Virus record (IMG/VR): IMGVR_UViG_3300046724_000096
Location: 1 to 51,184 of that record
Strand: one strand, 5' to 3'
From: a virus
Length of the DNA: 51,184 bases
Shown here: positions 34,113 to 40,617 of the stretch, piece after piece
Layout of the letters: each line of letters starts with the position of its first letter
Numbering within the stretch: the first letter of the stretch is position 1
Program-made: the position numbers and the translations under genes
Notes under the pieces: generated by a model
Seen by the model: the letters and a program-made list of their open reading frames with translations, nothing else
The model's database searches: none
Told to the model about the DNA's origin: nothing

Positions 34113-35144
34113 CTATCCACCGATCGGCTCCCGGATAACCGCCGCATCAAGCCGTGTCAGTAGACCATTCCTCACTAAACTGTAAGCGCTGGTCAGTCGA
34201 AGAGATATCCCGTTCTCAGGGTTGGATGCCCTTCCTCCCTGTTCGAGACCTCCAGGAATAGGCAGTTCGCAGAATGTGCGCACTAAAAACCCGGGCTCCA
34301 ATAGCAGATCGACGAGACGAAACACGGCCAGCCTTAAATAACGCTGCGCGAAGTCCCCAGCGGAAAGCATCAACGCCTCGTCGTCGTAGGTCAGATCCAC
34401 ATAGTAATGCTGAAAATTGAGCCCCGGCAGCCTTCGATATTCGTCGTATGGGATCAACCGGAACCGTAATCCCAGCATCCGCTCATGCCTGGACATGAGA
34501 TCAAGAGCGATCATGAGAATTTCCGATGTGGTTAGGCGCTGGTTGAGAGGTCGAGGCTCGTATCGCGCCGGTCTTTGCACGCGAATTGTGTCGCCCACGC
34601 GAGCCTGATCGACGCCCATTAAATAGCGGGCCGCGTCAAATTGATGTCCAGCATTGTCCCATAGCGCCTCTAGCGCCTCTCCGCCCCGGCTTCGGCGCGT
34701 CGTAATCTCCGTCAGGTTCGCAATATTTAGGTACTCGGATTCGCTGTTTTTTATCAAAAGATATTCGGCCACAATCCGGTCGGTGTCCGGAGCGGCCGAA
34801 TCGGAAAGATGGATGCAGCAGGAGAAAATGCGGTCGCCCTGAATGCAGTGTGTCTTGCTGTTTTTGAAGATTTTGTAGAGGTGCTTCTTGCCCTGAACCT
34901 CGCACATGCCGATCGCGGACAGAGAAACGCAGAGGTCCTCCGGAAGAACAGACCGGAGGAGCTTCTCTGCCGCTATCTTGGAATCATTGTTATTCATTTC
35001 AGGGCCAGGAATCAGGAAAGGCTCAGGCGCGAGCATCATTCCAATCTGCCCATTGATCTGCGACGTAATGAGTTCCATCTGGGCGTTCAGCGCGGCATTG
35101 TGAGCCTCCTGAAGCGCGAGGATCTCCGTCGCAGTTCTCGGCAT
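34113..35144 (-). CDS. Coat-like chimeric protein lacking the central coat region
   Basis: A 343-residue protein. Residues about 175-343 carry three blocks matching the coat (25299) in the same order. These are ARVGDTIRVQRPARY (coat ARVGSTVTARKPPKY), VDLTYDDEALML...DFAQRY (coat VDLEYDDVALTL...NFTERY) and IPGGLEQGGRASNPENG (coat IPGGVDKSGRISDPESG). Roughly 200 central coat residues are missing. The N-terminal 165 residues are a different domain (GMCEVQGKKHLYKIFKNS; DRIVAEYLLIKNSESEY). It may be a minor shell or vertex protein. ATG 35144 or GTG 35150 (TAGTG overlap) are possible starts. Confidence 0.7.
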   Translation of the reverse strand: MPRTATEILALQEAHNAALNAQMELITSQINGQIGMMLAPEPFLIPGPEMNNNDSKIAAEKLLRSVLPEDLCVSLSAIGMCEVQGKKHLYKIFKNSKTHCIQGDRIFSCCIHLSDSAAPDTDRIVAEYLLIKNSESEYLNIANLTEITTRRSRGGEALEALWDNAGHQFDAARYLMGVDQARVGDTIRVQRPARYEPRPLNQRLTTSEILMIALDLMSRHERMLGLRFRLIPYDEYRRLPGLNFQHYYVDLTYDDEALMLSAGDFAQRYLRLAVFRLVDLLLEPGFLVRTFCELPIPGGLEQGGRASNPENGISLRLTSAYSLVRNGLLTRLDAAVIREPIGG

Positions 35145-35149
35145 CGGCA

Positions 35150-35401
35150 CTAGCCGCCCTGCATCCGCGGTAACATCAGAATGTTGGCGTCGGGATCGAA
35201 CTTCTTGATGACTTCTTCCTTGTCGATGTCGGCGGCCCAGTTCCCGTTGGCGATCCAGGAGTTGAATTCCTTTTCGATTTCGGCAAGGCGCTCCGGTGCC
35301 ACAGTCTCGTCCCACTCGGCAACCAGTTCGTCGCCACGGCCTGACATCTTCCGCATGATGCGCCGCACTTTCGGCACTTCCGACTTCTTCTTAAATATCA
35401 T
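35150..35401 (-). CDS. Small hypothetical protein upstream of the coat-like gene
   Basis: An 83-residue acidic/basic mixed protein: GRGDELVAEWDETVAPERLA, then EFNSWIANGNWAADID and a Met/Gly-rich end (NILMLPRMQGG). I have an impression of similar small proteins beside coat genes of other phages but cannot name a family. ATGA overlap with the zinc protein upstream. Confidence 0.55.
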   Translation of the reverse strand: MIFKKKSEVPKVRRIMRKMSGRGDELVAEWDETVAPERLAEIEKEFNSWIANGNWAADIDKEEVIKKFDPDANILMLPRMQGG

Positions 35402-35595
35402 CTCAGCCTCCTAAGAATTCTGCTTCGAATCGCGTCTTTCCTTGCCCTTCTACTGAACACGGTCGGCTCCGTAGAAGATCGCCGCGCGGTGAATCGGTGC
35501 TCGTCACAAAGCTCCTCGCCCCTGGCATGGCGCTCGCAATTCTCGCAGAGAAATTTATGCAGGCAGACGCGGCACAAATGCCAGACAAGACTCAA
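35398..35595 (-). CDS. Small zinc-binding protein
   Basis: A 65-residue protein with CRVCLHKFLCENCERH at 8-23 and CDEH at 30-33, a clear multi-Cys zinc site, followed by a basic tail (RRARKDAIRSRILRRLR). ATG overlaps the candidate small terminase stop (ATGA). It could bind nucleic acid or a partner. The alternative frame at 35403-35588 lacks this pattern. Confidence 0.65.
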   Translation of the reverse strand: MSLVWHLCRVCLHKFLCENCERHARGEELCDEHRFTARRSSTEPTVFSRRARKDAIRSRILRRLR

Positions 35596-36359
35596 ATACT
35601 CACCTGCACCCCGGCGGTTAGCGCCTTTTTCTTCGGGCTCGTCTCGATCGCGATACGGTTCCAGTCTTCGGCGATCCTGTTCAGCACTTCCGGATCGCTA
35701 ATGTACTTGTGCAACACGTCGCCCATGCGAAAAAGTAAAAGATTGAGCACTTCCACCGAAATCATCTGCTGAAACCGCTTGTTGTTGATCGTTTCAATCG
35801 TTCGGCGAAGCTGTTCCTGCAAAAACGTGATACTGCGAATGGTTTCCGGCTCGAAATCCTGCTTCGCGTCGAGAAAAAGCCTCAATTTCGCACGAAGCAT
35901 CAAGAGTTCCGGCGCTTGGTCGAGTAAATCCATCTCCGAGGCTTCCAGTTCGTCGATGAATTCACTCAACTTCTTGTCTTTCGACCGCCGCGAGTAGGTC
36001 GAGAGGTGCCCGCCGTGCGTACCGCGGCATTCGCAATGAACTTTGCACTTGCCGGCGCCGGGGTGGTCGGTCCCGCGCCCTTTCGGCTGCATACATGGGC
36101 GGTCATCGGGCCCGTCGCGCTGGATCTTTTCGATGGCCCTGCTGTAAAACTCCACACGGCGACCGAGCCACTGCAGGGTGCCCTGCTGGCTCTTCGTCAG
36201 AGGCCCGACCGCCTGTTGTTCTTGTAGCGCAATCGTCTTCTGGATAACCACAGACCGTTTTGTCCGGAGTGAATCCACGCTGCGATCGATTGGGTGGCCG
36301 CAGTGCTTGTCCGGAAAGTACGGCTTGCGATTATTGAAGACTGGGTAGATGTCTGACAA
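35592..36359 (-). CDS. Candidate small terminase-like DNA-packaging protein
   Basis: A 255-residue protein. It has an early helical part (KTIALQEQQAVGPLTKSQQ), then a Cys/His cluster (CMQPKGRGTDHPGAGKCKVH at about 89-108, plus CECRGTHGG). A long helical C-terminal half follows (LLMLRAKLRLFLDAKQDF; FLQEQLRRTIETINNKR). The GTDHPGxGxCxxH signature occurs in phage proteins beside large terminases, so a small-terminase role is inferred. TTG start at 36359 with an AGGTGA SD. The large terminase is 2 kb downstream. Confidence 0.5.
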   Translation of the reverse strand: MSDIYPVFNNRKPYFPDKHCGHPIDRSVDSLRTKRSVVIQKTIALQEQQAVGPLTKSQQGTLQWLGRRVEFYSRAIEKIQRDGPDDRPCMQPKGRGTDHPGAGKCKVHCECRGTHGGHLSTYSRRSKDKKLSEFIDELEASEMDLLDQAPELLMLRAKLRLFLDAKQDFEPETIRSITFLQEQLRRTIETINNKRFQQMISVEVLNLLLFRMGDVLHKYISDPEVLNRIAEDWNRIAIETSPKKKALTAGVQVSI

Positions 36360-36369
36360 AAGAATTCAC

Positions 36370-36510
36370 CTAAATCTCCATCGCGCACCCATACGTGCAG
36401 TGGTCGCAGCAGGTGCAATATTCCGGGTCGTCGTCGCCGAACTCCTCGGCATATGGACATGAATGCGGGTCGAGTTGCTGCCCCCGCCCGCATTCGCACG
36501 GGAGGGACAT
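36370..36510 (-). CDS. 46-aa Cys-rich phage protein
   Basis: Opens MSLPCECGRGQQLDPHSCPY and ends with YCTCCDHCTYGCAMEI. Nine Cys in 46 residues with a CxCC..C...C end form a metal site. The same C-terminal signature is familiar from small phage proteins. Its own SD is weak; the start lies one base after a 16-residue leader ORF that has a perfect SD, so translation is probably by re-initiation. Confidence 0.7.
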   Translation of the reverse strand: MSLPCECGRGQQLDPHSCPYAEEFGDDDPEYCTCCDHCTYGCAMEI

Positions 36511-36511
36511 A

Positions 36512-36562
36512 TCAGTCTAAGAATCCTGCCCATGACGCAAGGGCGATAATAGCTTCAAGCAT
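36512..36562 (-). CDS. 16-aa leader ORF before the Cys-rich gene
   Basis: MLEAIIALASWAGFLD with an AAAGGAGAAG SD. It stops one base before the ATG of the 46-residue gene. Likely another bridging cistron. Confidence 0.4.
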   Translation of the reverse strand: MLEAIIALASWAGFLD

Positions 36563-36583
36563 AACTTCTCCTTTCTGAGTATT

Positions 36584-36931
36584 CTACTCCGCGACTCCAA
36601 AGATTTGATTTTCGCGCACCACGAAACAGTCCTCCACCTCGGGATCGTCTTTGATGAGCGTGCCAGAGTGCTGAGGCATTCTAACCTTGTCGCCCGGCTT
36701 GAGTCTCAGCGGGACAATCTGACCGCTTTCGACCAAGCCACATCCTACCGAGACCACCGTACCACGAAGCGGGTTTGCTTGATCGATCGCATTCTGCGGG
36801 ATCACAAGCATCCCGCTCTTCGTCGTGAGCGGCTGATCGGGAATAATTACCACGAAGTCCCGGATGGCCCGAATGCGCAACTTCCCGCGCTGGCGTGGCG
36901 GGACCGGCTTACCGTCGACAACTCTTTTCAA
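36584..36931 (-). CDS. GroES-like co-chaperonin
   Basis: A 115-residue protein of the Cpn10 fold. It starts with IRAIRDFVVIIPDQP, has a mobile-loop region TTKSGMLVIP (36-45) that would contact GroEL, then GTVVSVGCGLVESG and LKPGDKVRMPQHSG, and ends VRENQIFGVAE. Phage co-chaperonins such as T4 gp31 replace host GroES to fold the coat. P22-type coats depend on GroEL/ES, so this early place in the late operon is logical. ATGA overlaps upstream. Confidence 0.85.
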   Translation of the reverse strand: MKRVVDGKPVPPRQRGKLRIRAIRDFVVIIPDQPLTTKSGMLVIPQNAIDQANPLRGTVVSVGCGLVESGQIVPLRLKPGDKVRMPQHSGTLIKDDPEVEDCFVVRENQIFGVAE

Positions 36932-37176
36932 TGAATCCTCCCCTTACCTTCCGGAGCGTGTTTCGGTTTGTGAATCAGATAGACTGGTGCCGCGCTGCCC
37001 GGCGTCATTCGAATCGGCACCGGAATGGAAATCACGAGCACGGCTTCCGAGACATTCCCCTTCGCGTCAGCCAACCCGCCCTCTTCAATTCTCGCCACGG
37101 TTCCCGACATGACATCGTTCACGTAGATGTGAACCACGTCACCGACTTCAAGTTGATCGCCCTGTTTCGTTATCAT
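36928..37176 (-). CDS. Small beta-rich hypothetical protein
   Basis: An 82-residue protein from ATG 37176 (ATGA overlap with the zinc ribbon gene). It begins MITKQGDQLEVGDVVHIYVN and has SGTVARIEEGGLAD and AVLVISIPVPIRMTPGSAAP. It looks like a small beta barrel (SH3-like) of unknown function. The longer frame to 37269 is the zinc ribbon read out of frame. Confidence 0.6.
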   Translation of the reverse strand: MITKQGDQLEVGDVVHIYVNDVMSGTVARIEEGGLADAKGNVSEAVLVISIPVPIRMTPGSAAPVYLIHKPKHAPEGKGRIH

Positions 37177-37295
37177 TTGGCTTTCCTGTTCCAGTTGCGG
37201 CTCTTGCAATCCGGGCACTCTTTCGGAGTCTTTACCTGCGGGATCCACTCGTAGCCACACTTGCGGCACGACTTGAGTTTTACTCTACGCTTCAC
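37173..37295 (-). CDS. 40-aa zinc ribbon, first gene of the late operon
   Basis: GTG at 37295 opens MKRRVKLKSCRKCGYEWIPQ and continues VKTPKECPDCKSRNWNRKAK: CxxCGYEW.P and CPxCKS form a rubredoxin-like zinc ribbon. No SD precedes the GTG, and the promoter -10 box ends only six bases upstream, so the message may be leaderless. Its stop overlaps the next ATG. Confidence 0.65.
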   Translation of the reverse strand: MKRRVKLKSCRKCGYEWIPQVKTPKECPDCKSRNWNRKAK

Positions 37296-37301
37296 GGGCG
37301 A

Positions 37302-37330
37302 ATCATAATCATAACGTTTTCACTTGTCAA
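37302..37330 (-). promoter_or_regulatory. Sigma70-like promoter of the late operon
   Basis: On the minus strand TTGACA (37325-37330), a 17-base spacer and TATGAT (37302-37307). A start about seven bases later falls at the GTG of the first gene. Confidence 0.65.
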
Positions 37331-37352
37331 CTTATTCCGAACGTGTAAATAT
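37324..37352 (+). promoter_or_regulatory. Sigma70-like promoter of the early operon
   Basis: TTGTCA (37324-37329), a 16-base spacer and TAAATA (37346-37351), upstream of the strong SD of the C2H2 gene. Its -35 overlaps that of the divergent late promoter, so the two may compete. Confidence 0.5.
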
Positions 37353-37376
37353 TCGCCATCACGAAAGGAGATCAGA

Positions 37377-38081
37377 ATGCCACTCAGAGGAAAGCGCGGA
37401 CCACGACCCGAAATGACCGTCACTGCCGAAACCGGCGTCACCGTTATCGAAGAATCATTTTTACCGGAAGATCCAACCGCCGAGGAGATTGTCGGCAAAG
37501 AGAACGTTGTCGATGTCGGCAGCGTTGAAGACGATGGCGAGGAGACCACGCAGTCATCGTACACCTGTTCAAATTGCACGTTCACCTGCAACATGCTCTC
37601 GGAACTGGAGGGACACGTCAACGAGACCGGACACGGCCGCACGCCGGAACCCGTCCAGCCGAAACTTTTCAGCACGCCCGGCCAGATCAACAAAGAAATC
37701 AAAGTCCCGCTCGCGGTCGACTTGCTGAACGAGAAGCGTGAACGCCTCGCGAAACTCTACCAGTCCGCCCTGGATGTGAAGGAGGAGAAGAAAGACGCGG
37801 ATAGCGACTTCAATGCCCGCCTGAAGAACATCGACGAGCAAATGCAGGAAATTGCGCGCGTGCTCAAAAGGCCGTTCACTTACGAGAACGCCGCGTGCGA
37901 ATGGCGGATCATCGAAGAGGAGCACGCCCGCGGACTCTACCGGCTCGATACCGGCGAGCTCGTTGAAAAGGAACCGCTCACCGCAGAAGACCGGGCCGCC
38001 GAACTGGCGAAGGCGGAAGCGGCCAACGCGGAAACGATTGTGGTTGAGGAGAGCGAGTTGGTCGCTGCGCCGGAAGAGTGA
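37377..38081 (+). CDS. C2H2 zinc finger plus coiled-coil protein
   Basis: A 234-residue protein. YTCSNCTFTCNMLSELEGHV (about 62-81) followed by NETGHG gives a C2H2-type finger (Cx2C, then H and H). Residues about 105-160 are coiled coil (LLNEKRERLAKLYQSALDV), and an acidic Ala/Glu tail closes it. As first gene of the early operon it may be a regulator, but it could also be structural. SD AAAGGAG with optimal spacing. Confidence 0.7.
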   Translation: MPLRGKRGPRPEMTVTAETGVTVIEESFLPEDPTAEEIVGKENVVDVGSVEDDGEETTQSSYTCSNCTFTCNMLSELEGHVNETGHGRTPEPVQPKLFSTPGQINKEIKVPLAVDLLNEKRERLAKLYQSALDVKEEKKDADSDFNARLKNIDEQMQEIARVLKRPFTYENAACEWRIIEEEHARGLYRLDTGELVEKEPLTAEDRAAELAKAEAANAETIVVEESELVAAPEE

Positions 38082-38239
38082 TCCCGCGAATCCACTACAT
38101 GAAGCGTGCCGACCCGGATAAGCACTGGGCGGTGCGCACGACCCACTGGTTTGATATTTACCCGACATTCTGGCAGGCATTTAAGTGCTGGTGGGGGCAT
38201 GTGAGTTGTAATCGATTTCGACACTGGAGGGAGTTTTGA
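38078..38239 (+). CDS. 53-aa Trp-rich protein
   Basis: GTG at 38078 overlaps the upstream stop (GTGA). It opens MIPRIHYMKRADPDKHWAVR and is rich in Trp, Phe and His (THWFDIYPTFWQAFKCWWGH). Its stop overlaps the next TTG start (TTGA). Function unknown. Confidence 0.6.
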   Translation: MIPRIHYMKRADPDKHWAVRTTHWFDIYPTFWQAFKCWWGHVSCNRFRHWREF

Positions 38240-38451
38240 GCGATAAGAAACTGGCTTGGCCGAAGACGCCAGACCAACTCCGCGAAGCTGGCTACGCCTA
38301 TAGTAGCGAGGGGTCCTGTAAAGGCTGCGGCGCTCCGATCATCTGGGCGAAGACGCCGAAGGGCGCCAATATGCCACTCGCCGCCACGGAAGGCGGCTAT
38401 CAGCCTCACTGGGCCGACTGCCCAAATCGTGCGGATTTCAAACGTGTTTGA
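38236..38451 (+). CDS. Small zinc-ribbon protein
   Basis: A 71-residue protein from TTG 38236 (TTGA overlap, SD GGAGG). CKGCGAPIIWAKTPKGANMP and HWADCPNRADF give a Cx2C...C zinc site with the IWxxTPxGKxMP phrase common in small phage proteins. Role unknown, probably nucleic acid or protein binding. Confidence 0.75.
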   Translation: MSDKKLAWPKTPDQLREAGYAYSSEGSCKGCGAPIIWAKTPKGANMPLAATEGGYQPHWADCPNRADFKRV

Positions 38452-38460
38452 AAATTTCCC

Positions 38461-38567
38461 TTGCGTGGTGGCCCGTGAGGTGGTACACAGATTCTCAGGT
38501 GGGGGTACTTCGGTATCCCCGAAACAGGCTTCCCTGAGTGCCTGGCCCCCACCCATGAAACACCACG
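38461..38567 (+). ncRNA. Candidate structured RNA between early genes
   Basis: No gene is visible in 38452-38956. Within it, the outer helix CGTGGTG/CACCACG (38464-38470, 38561-38567) encloses CTCAGG/CCTGAG (38494-38499, 38533-38538). Inside that is a GGGGGTAC-TTCG-GTATCCCC hairpin with a UUCG tetraloop (38501-38520). GGTGGGGG (38498-38505) can pair instead with CCCCCACC (38546-38553), so two alternative folds exist. The arrangement resembles a switch or structured RNA; no known class recognised. The remainder to 38956 holds only short hairpins (for example CCCCAA/TTGGGG near 38735). Confidence 0.45.
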
Positions 38568-38956
38568 TCAGGGCATGGAAACTCAGGAGCCTACCAGTTC
38601 AATCCTCCTCTTTTCATTCGATCAGTCAGAATTCTAAGGTTTGCACGTCGCTTACCAATAAGCGCGGGTCCAAAAGACCAGGACAGACTTGTGAAAACGA
38701 ACAGGTTGAATCGAAGGCCAAATGAAATGCGTACTCCCCAAGATTGGGGTTCTCCGGGCTACGGGCAGGTGGTCGATCCTGCGACAGCGGCAACGCCCCG
38801 GTTTAAGCGTCTCAGGTCTAAAAGTGCGCAGTATAAAAGCGGTCTTCGATGTATGTCTTCTCTCTCTGACTGAAGTAATCCGTATCGAAGTCTGTGGCGG
38901 CAGTGGCCCTAGAGACGTAGGATGCCGCTTTGTCTGCACCAAGGGAGAACGCAAGG

Positions 38957-39382
38957 ATGACATTCTCTGACTTCTACCCAACGGGACCCTGGAGAAAGAT
39001 CGGCCGCAAGGAATCCGAGAGGCACTGGAACGCATCGGTCAAAACCGAACAGGATCTCGTTGACATTCAGCGGGCTCGGGATAATTATGCCTCTGATCTC
39101 GCGTCAAATCGGTGGAAACACGCGATGCACGCGAAAACCTGGTTCAATAACTGGCGCGACTACCTCGACGAAGAGTTCGAAGCGCGCGGAGACGACAAGG
39201 AGCCGTATGGACAGTCTGAATCCAAGGCAGACCGACTCATCCGAGAACAGAAAGAGGAAGGCGATGCTCTGCGCGAGTCACTTTGTCGATCAGTTGGCAA
39301 TGGCACTCGGGCGCAAGATCCCGAAAGAGCGGGCCGTTCACTATTTACAAACCTTATCGGATCTGACGGAGAGCCAGATTGA
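38957..39382 (+). CDS. Replication-associated protein (helicase-loader-like C-terminal domain)
   Basis: A 141-residue protein starting at ATG 38957 after AAGGGAG. The pattern FYPTGPWRKIGRKESERHW, the phrase IQRARDNYASDL and AKTWFNNWRDYLDEEFE resembles the conserved C-terminal domain of phage replication or helicase-loader proteins (YP...GK...W...TWFNNWRDY). The N-terminal DNA-binding domain usual in such proteins is absent. It overlaps the next gene by 119 bases in another frame. Confidence 0.6.
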   Translation: MTFSDFYPTGPWRKIGRKESERHWNASVKTEQDLVDIQRARDNYASDLASNRWKHAMHAKTWFNNWRDYLDEEFEARGDDKEPYGQSESKADRLIREQKEEGDALRESLCRSVGNGTRAQDPERAGRSLFTNLIGSDGEPD

Positions 39383-39728
39383 ACACGGTTTCACGACGGC
39401 GCGCAATAAATTCGTGCCGGGCTATGGAATCGACTTCCCGTCGCCTGGACAGATTCGCGAATGGTGCCTGGAATGGAAGCCGGACCTCGACGCGAGAAGA
39501 ATTCTACCGGCCGAAACCAAGCCTGAAGGATGGGAACCGGACGCGGCCCAGCAACTTATCGAAGAAATGCGCGCAAAGTTACGGGATGGGGCATTCCAGA
39601 TGACAAGTTCTCGCGAAATTGCTGAGAATTTAGCCAAAACACGTAACGCCGAGACGGCAATCCCCGAGGATCCGGCCGCAAAAGCGCCGTGGGCTCGAGA
39701 CATGGCCGAAAAACAGGGGTGGAAGTGA
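39264..39728 (+). CDS. Hypothetical replication-region protein
   Basis: A 154-residue protein from ATG 39264 (SD GAGGAAGG). Residues 6-70 (FVDQLAMALGRKIPKERAVH; YGIDFPSPGQIREWC) resemble small helical domains found beside phage replication genes that count FPxPxxLR. The tail is Ala/Glu-rich. Long overlap with the upstream gene is unusual. Its exact function is unknown. Confidence 0.6.
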   Translation: MLCASHFVDQLAMALGRKIPKERAVHYLQTLSDLTESQIEHGFTTARNKFVPGYGIDFPSPGQIREWCLEWKPDLDARRILPAETKPEGWEPDAAQQLIEEMRAKLRDGAFQMTSSREIAENLAKTRNAETAIPEDPAAKAPWARDMAEKQGWK

Positions 39729-39730
39729 CC

Positions 39731-39847
39731 ATGCACTACGATCCTTACCGCAAATCGACAAAGCACCGCCCCAACGTGAAGGCCCAACTGGAAAATCTGG
39801 CCCGCCGGCTGAAGAAGAAGCTGGCGAAGAAGAGGAAAGCGGCGTGA
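39731..39847 (+). CDS. 38-aa basic peptide
   Basis: MHYDPYRKSTKHRPNVKAQL followed by a Lys/Arg-rich amphipathic helix (ARRLKKKLAKKRKAA). The stop overlaps the next GTG start (GTGA). Could be a nucleic-acid-binding peptide. Function unknown. Confidence 0.5.
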   Translation: MHYDPYRKSTKHRPNVKAQLENLARRLKKKLAKKRKAA

Positions 39848-40257
39848 GAGCCATCGTGTTTGTCGCCCTTGTCTGTTTCGACCTCGGCCTGCTCGCTGGC
39901 GGGACGGCAGCCGTTATCGATGCTGGCCGTAGGCGCGTAAGAGATTCAATTCGTGTCCGTCAACTCACCGCTCGGCTGAAGTTCCATGAGGATCGGCTGC
40001 GCACAATCATTCAATCGTTCGAAAAGGAGAACTCTATGGCTGATTCCATTAGCGACGCCCTTGACGCCCTCGCGGCTCAAGTGGCTTCCCTCTCAACCCT
40101 AATCGATTCCGCAGTGACGATCATCGGCGGAATTTCAACCTCAACCGACGTGCCTGGCGACCTCGCGAAGATTCAAGCGATCAGCGACAAGTTGAAGGCC
40201 GAAGCGACGGCTCTCGGTGCAGCAGAAGCGCCGCCGGCCGCTCCGCCGACAGCGTAG
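39844..40257 (+). CDS. Membrane-anchored coiled-coil protein with internal start
   Basis: A 137-residue frame from GTG 39844. Residues 1-25 form a membrane segment (MRAIVFVALVCFDLGLLAGG), followed by a basic coiled coil. Inside, ATG 40036 has a perfect AAGGAG SD and opens MADSISDALDALAAQVASLS with a Pro/Ala tail (73 residues). That second start suggests two products from one frame, or a fusion of two former genes. The 73-residue part is typical of small phage coiled-coil proteins. Function unknown. Confidence 0.6.
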   Translation: MRAIVFVALVCFDLGLLAGGTAAVIDAGRRRVRDSIRVRQLTARLKFHEDRLRTIIQSFEKENSMADSISDALDALAAQVASLSTLIDSAVTIIGGISTSTDVPGDLAKIQAISDKLKAEATALGAAEAPPAAPPTA

Positions 40258-40267
40258 GAGATTCGCG

Positions 40268-40390
40268 GTGCGGACTCCTCGCGTGGAGAGACTTCCTCAC
40301 GAAGTCGTGGCCCGGCCGGTATCCAATCCGACCACCGCGGATGCGAGAATGAATATGGCTCATAAATCGTCCGCGGCAAATCCGGCCTGA
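40268..40390 (+). CDS. Possible 40-aa ORF
   Basis: GTG 40268 follows a strong TAGGAG SD and opens MRTPRVERLPHEVVARPVSN. After its TGA the same frame continues for 12 codons (VTAIKPCRCEHF) to the first CATTTTTGAATT repeat. The sequence is not recognisable and could be a degraded gene. Confidence 0.35.
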   Translation: MRTPRVERLPHEVVARPVSNPTTADARMNMAHKSSAANPA

Positions 40391-40420
40391 GTCACAGCAA
40401 TCAAGCCGTGCCGCTGCGAA

Positions 40421-40432
40421 CATTTTTGAATT
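40421..40432 (+). repeat. CATTTTTGAATT repeat, copy 1
   Basis: Twelve-base direct repeat, also at 40603 and 41512. In each copy CAT-TTT-TGA ends a frame in HF-stop and the overlapping TTG opens a new short frame (here MNCRRFPRREPCYPCETWYE, ending 40515). Confidence 0.6.
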
Positions 40433-40515
40433 GCAGGAGATTCCCGAGGCGCGAGCCTTGTTACCCATGCGAGACATGGTACGAACGGATTATTTATCCG
40501 TCATGGAAGGTGTGA
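40426..40515 (+). CDS. Possible 29-aa Cys/aromatic peptide
   Basis: TTG 40426 in a TTGA overlap opens MNCRRFPRREPCYPCETWYE and ends RIIYPSWKV. CYPC is a metal- or disulphide-like motif. After its TGA the same frame stays open for 31 codons (GIRYGEEWASVGW...) to the second repeat. Possibly a small gene with an in-frame stop. Confidence 0.3.
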   Translation: MNCRRFPRREPCYPCETWYERIIYPSWKV

Positions 40516-40602
40516 GGGATTCGCTACGGCGAGGAGTGGGCCTCAGTAGGCTGGGTTGCCACAGTCGAACAGGATTCGGCCTCCACTCCAACAGACCGCG
40601 AA

Positions 40603-40614
40603 CATTTTTGAATT
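40603..40614 (+). repeat. CATTTTTGAATT repeat, copy 2
   Basis: Directly before the C5-methyltransferase start. The element ends a frame in EHF-stop. Confidence 0.6.
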
Positions 40615-40617
40615 CGA

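Noticed and set aside
35403-35588. Alternative 61-codon minus frame
   Set aside because: The overlapping frame 35398-35595 has a clear zinc motif and ATGA couplings on both sides.
40268-40602. TGA recoding (selenocysteine or suppressor reading) in the small ORFs
   Set aside because: TGA is the normal stop in many overlapping junctions and no SECIS-like element or Sec tRNA was established.
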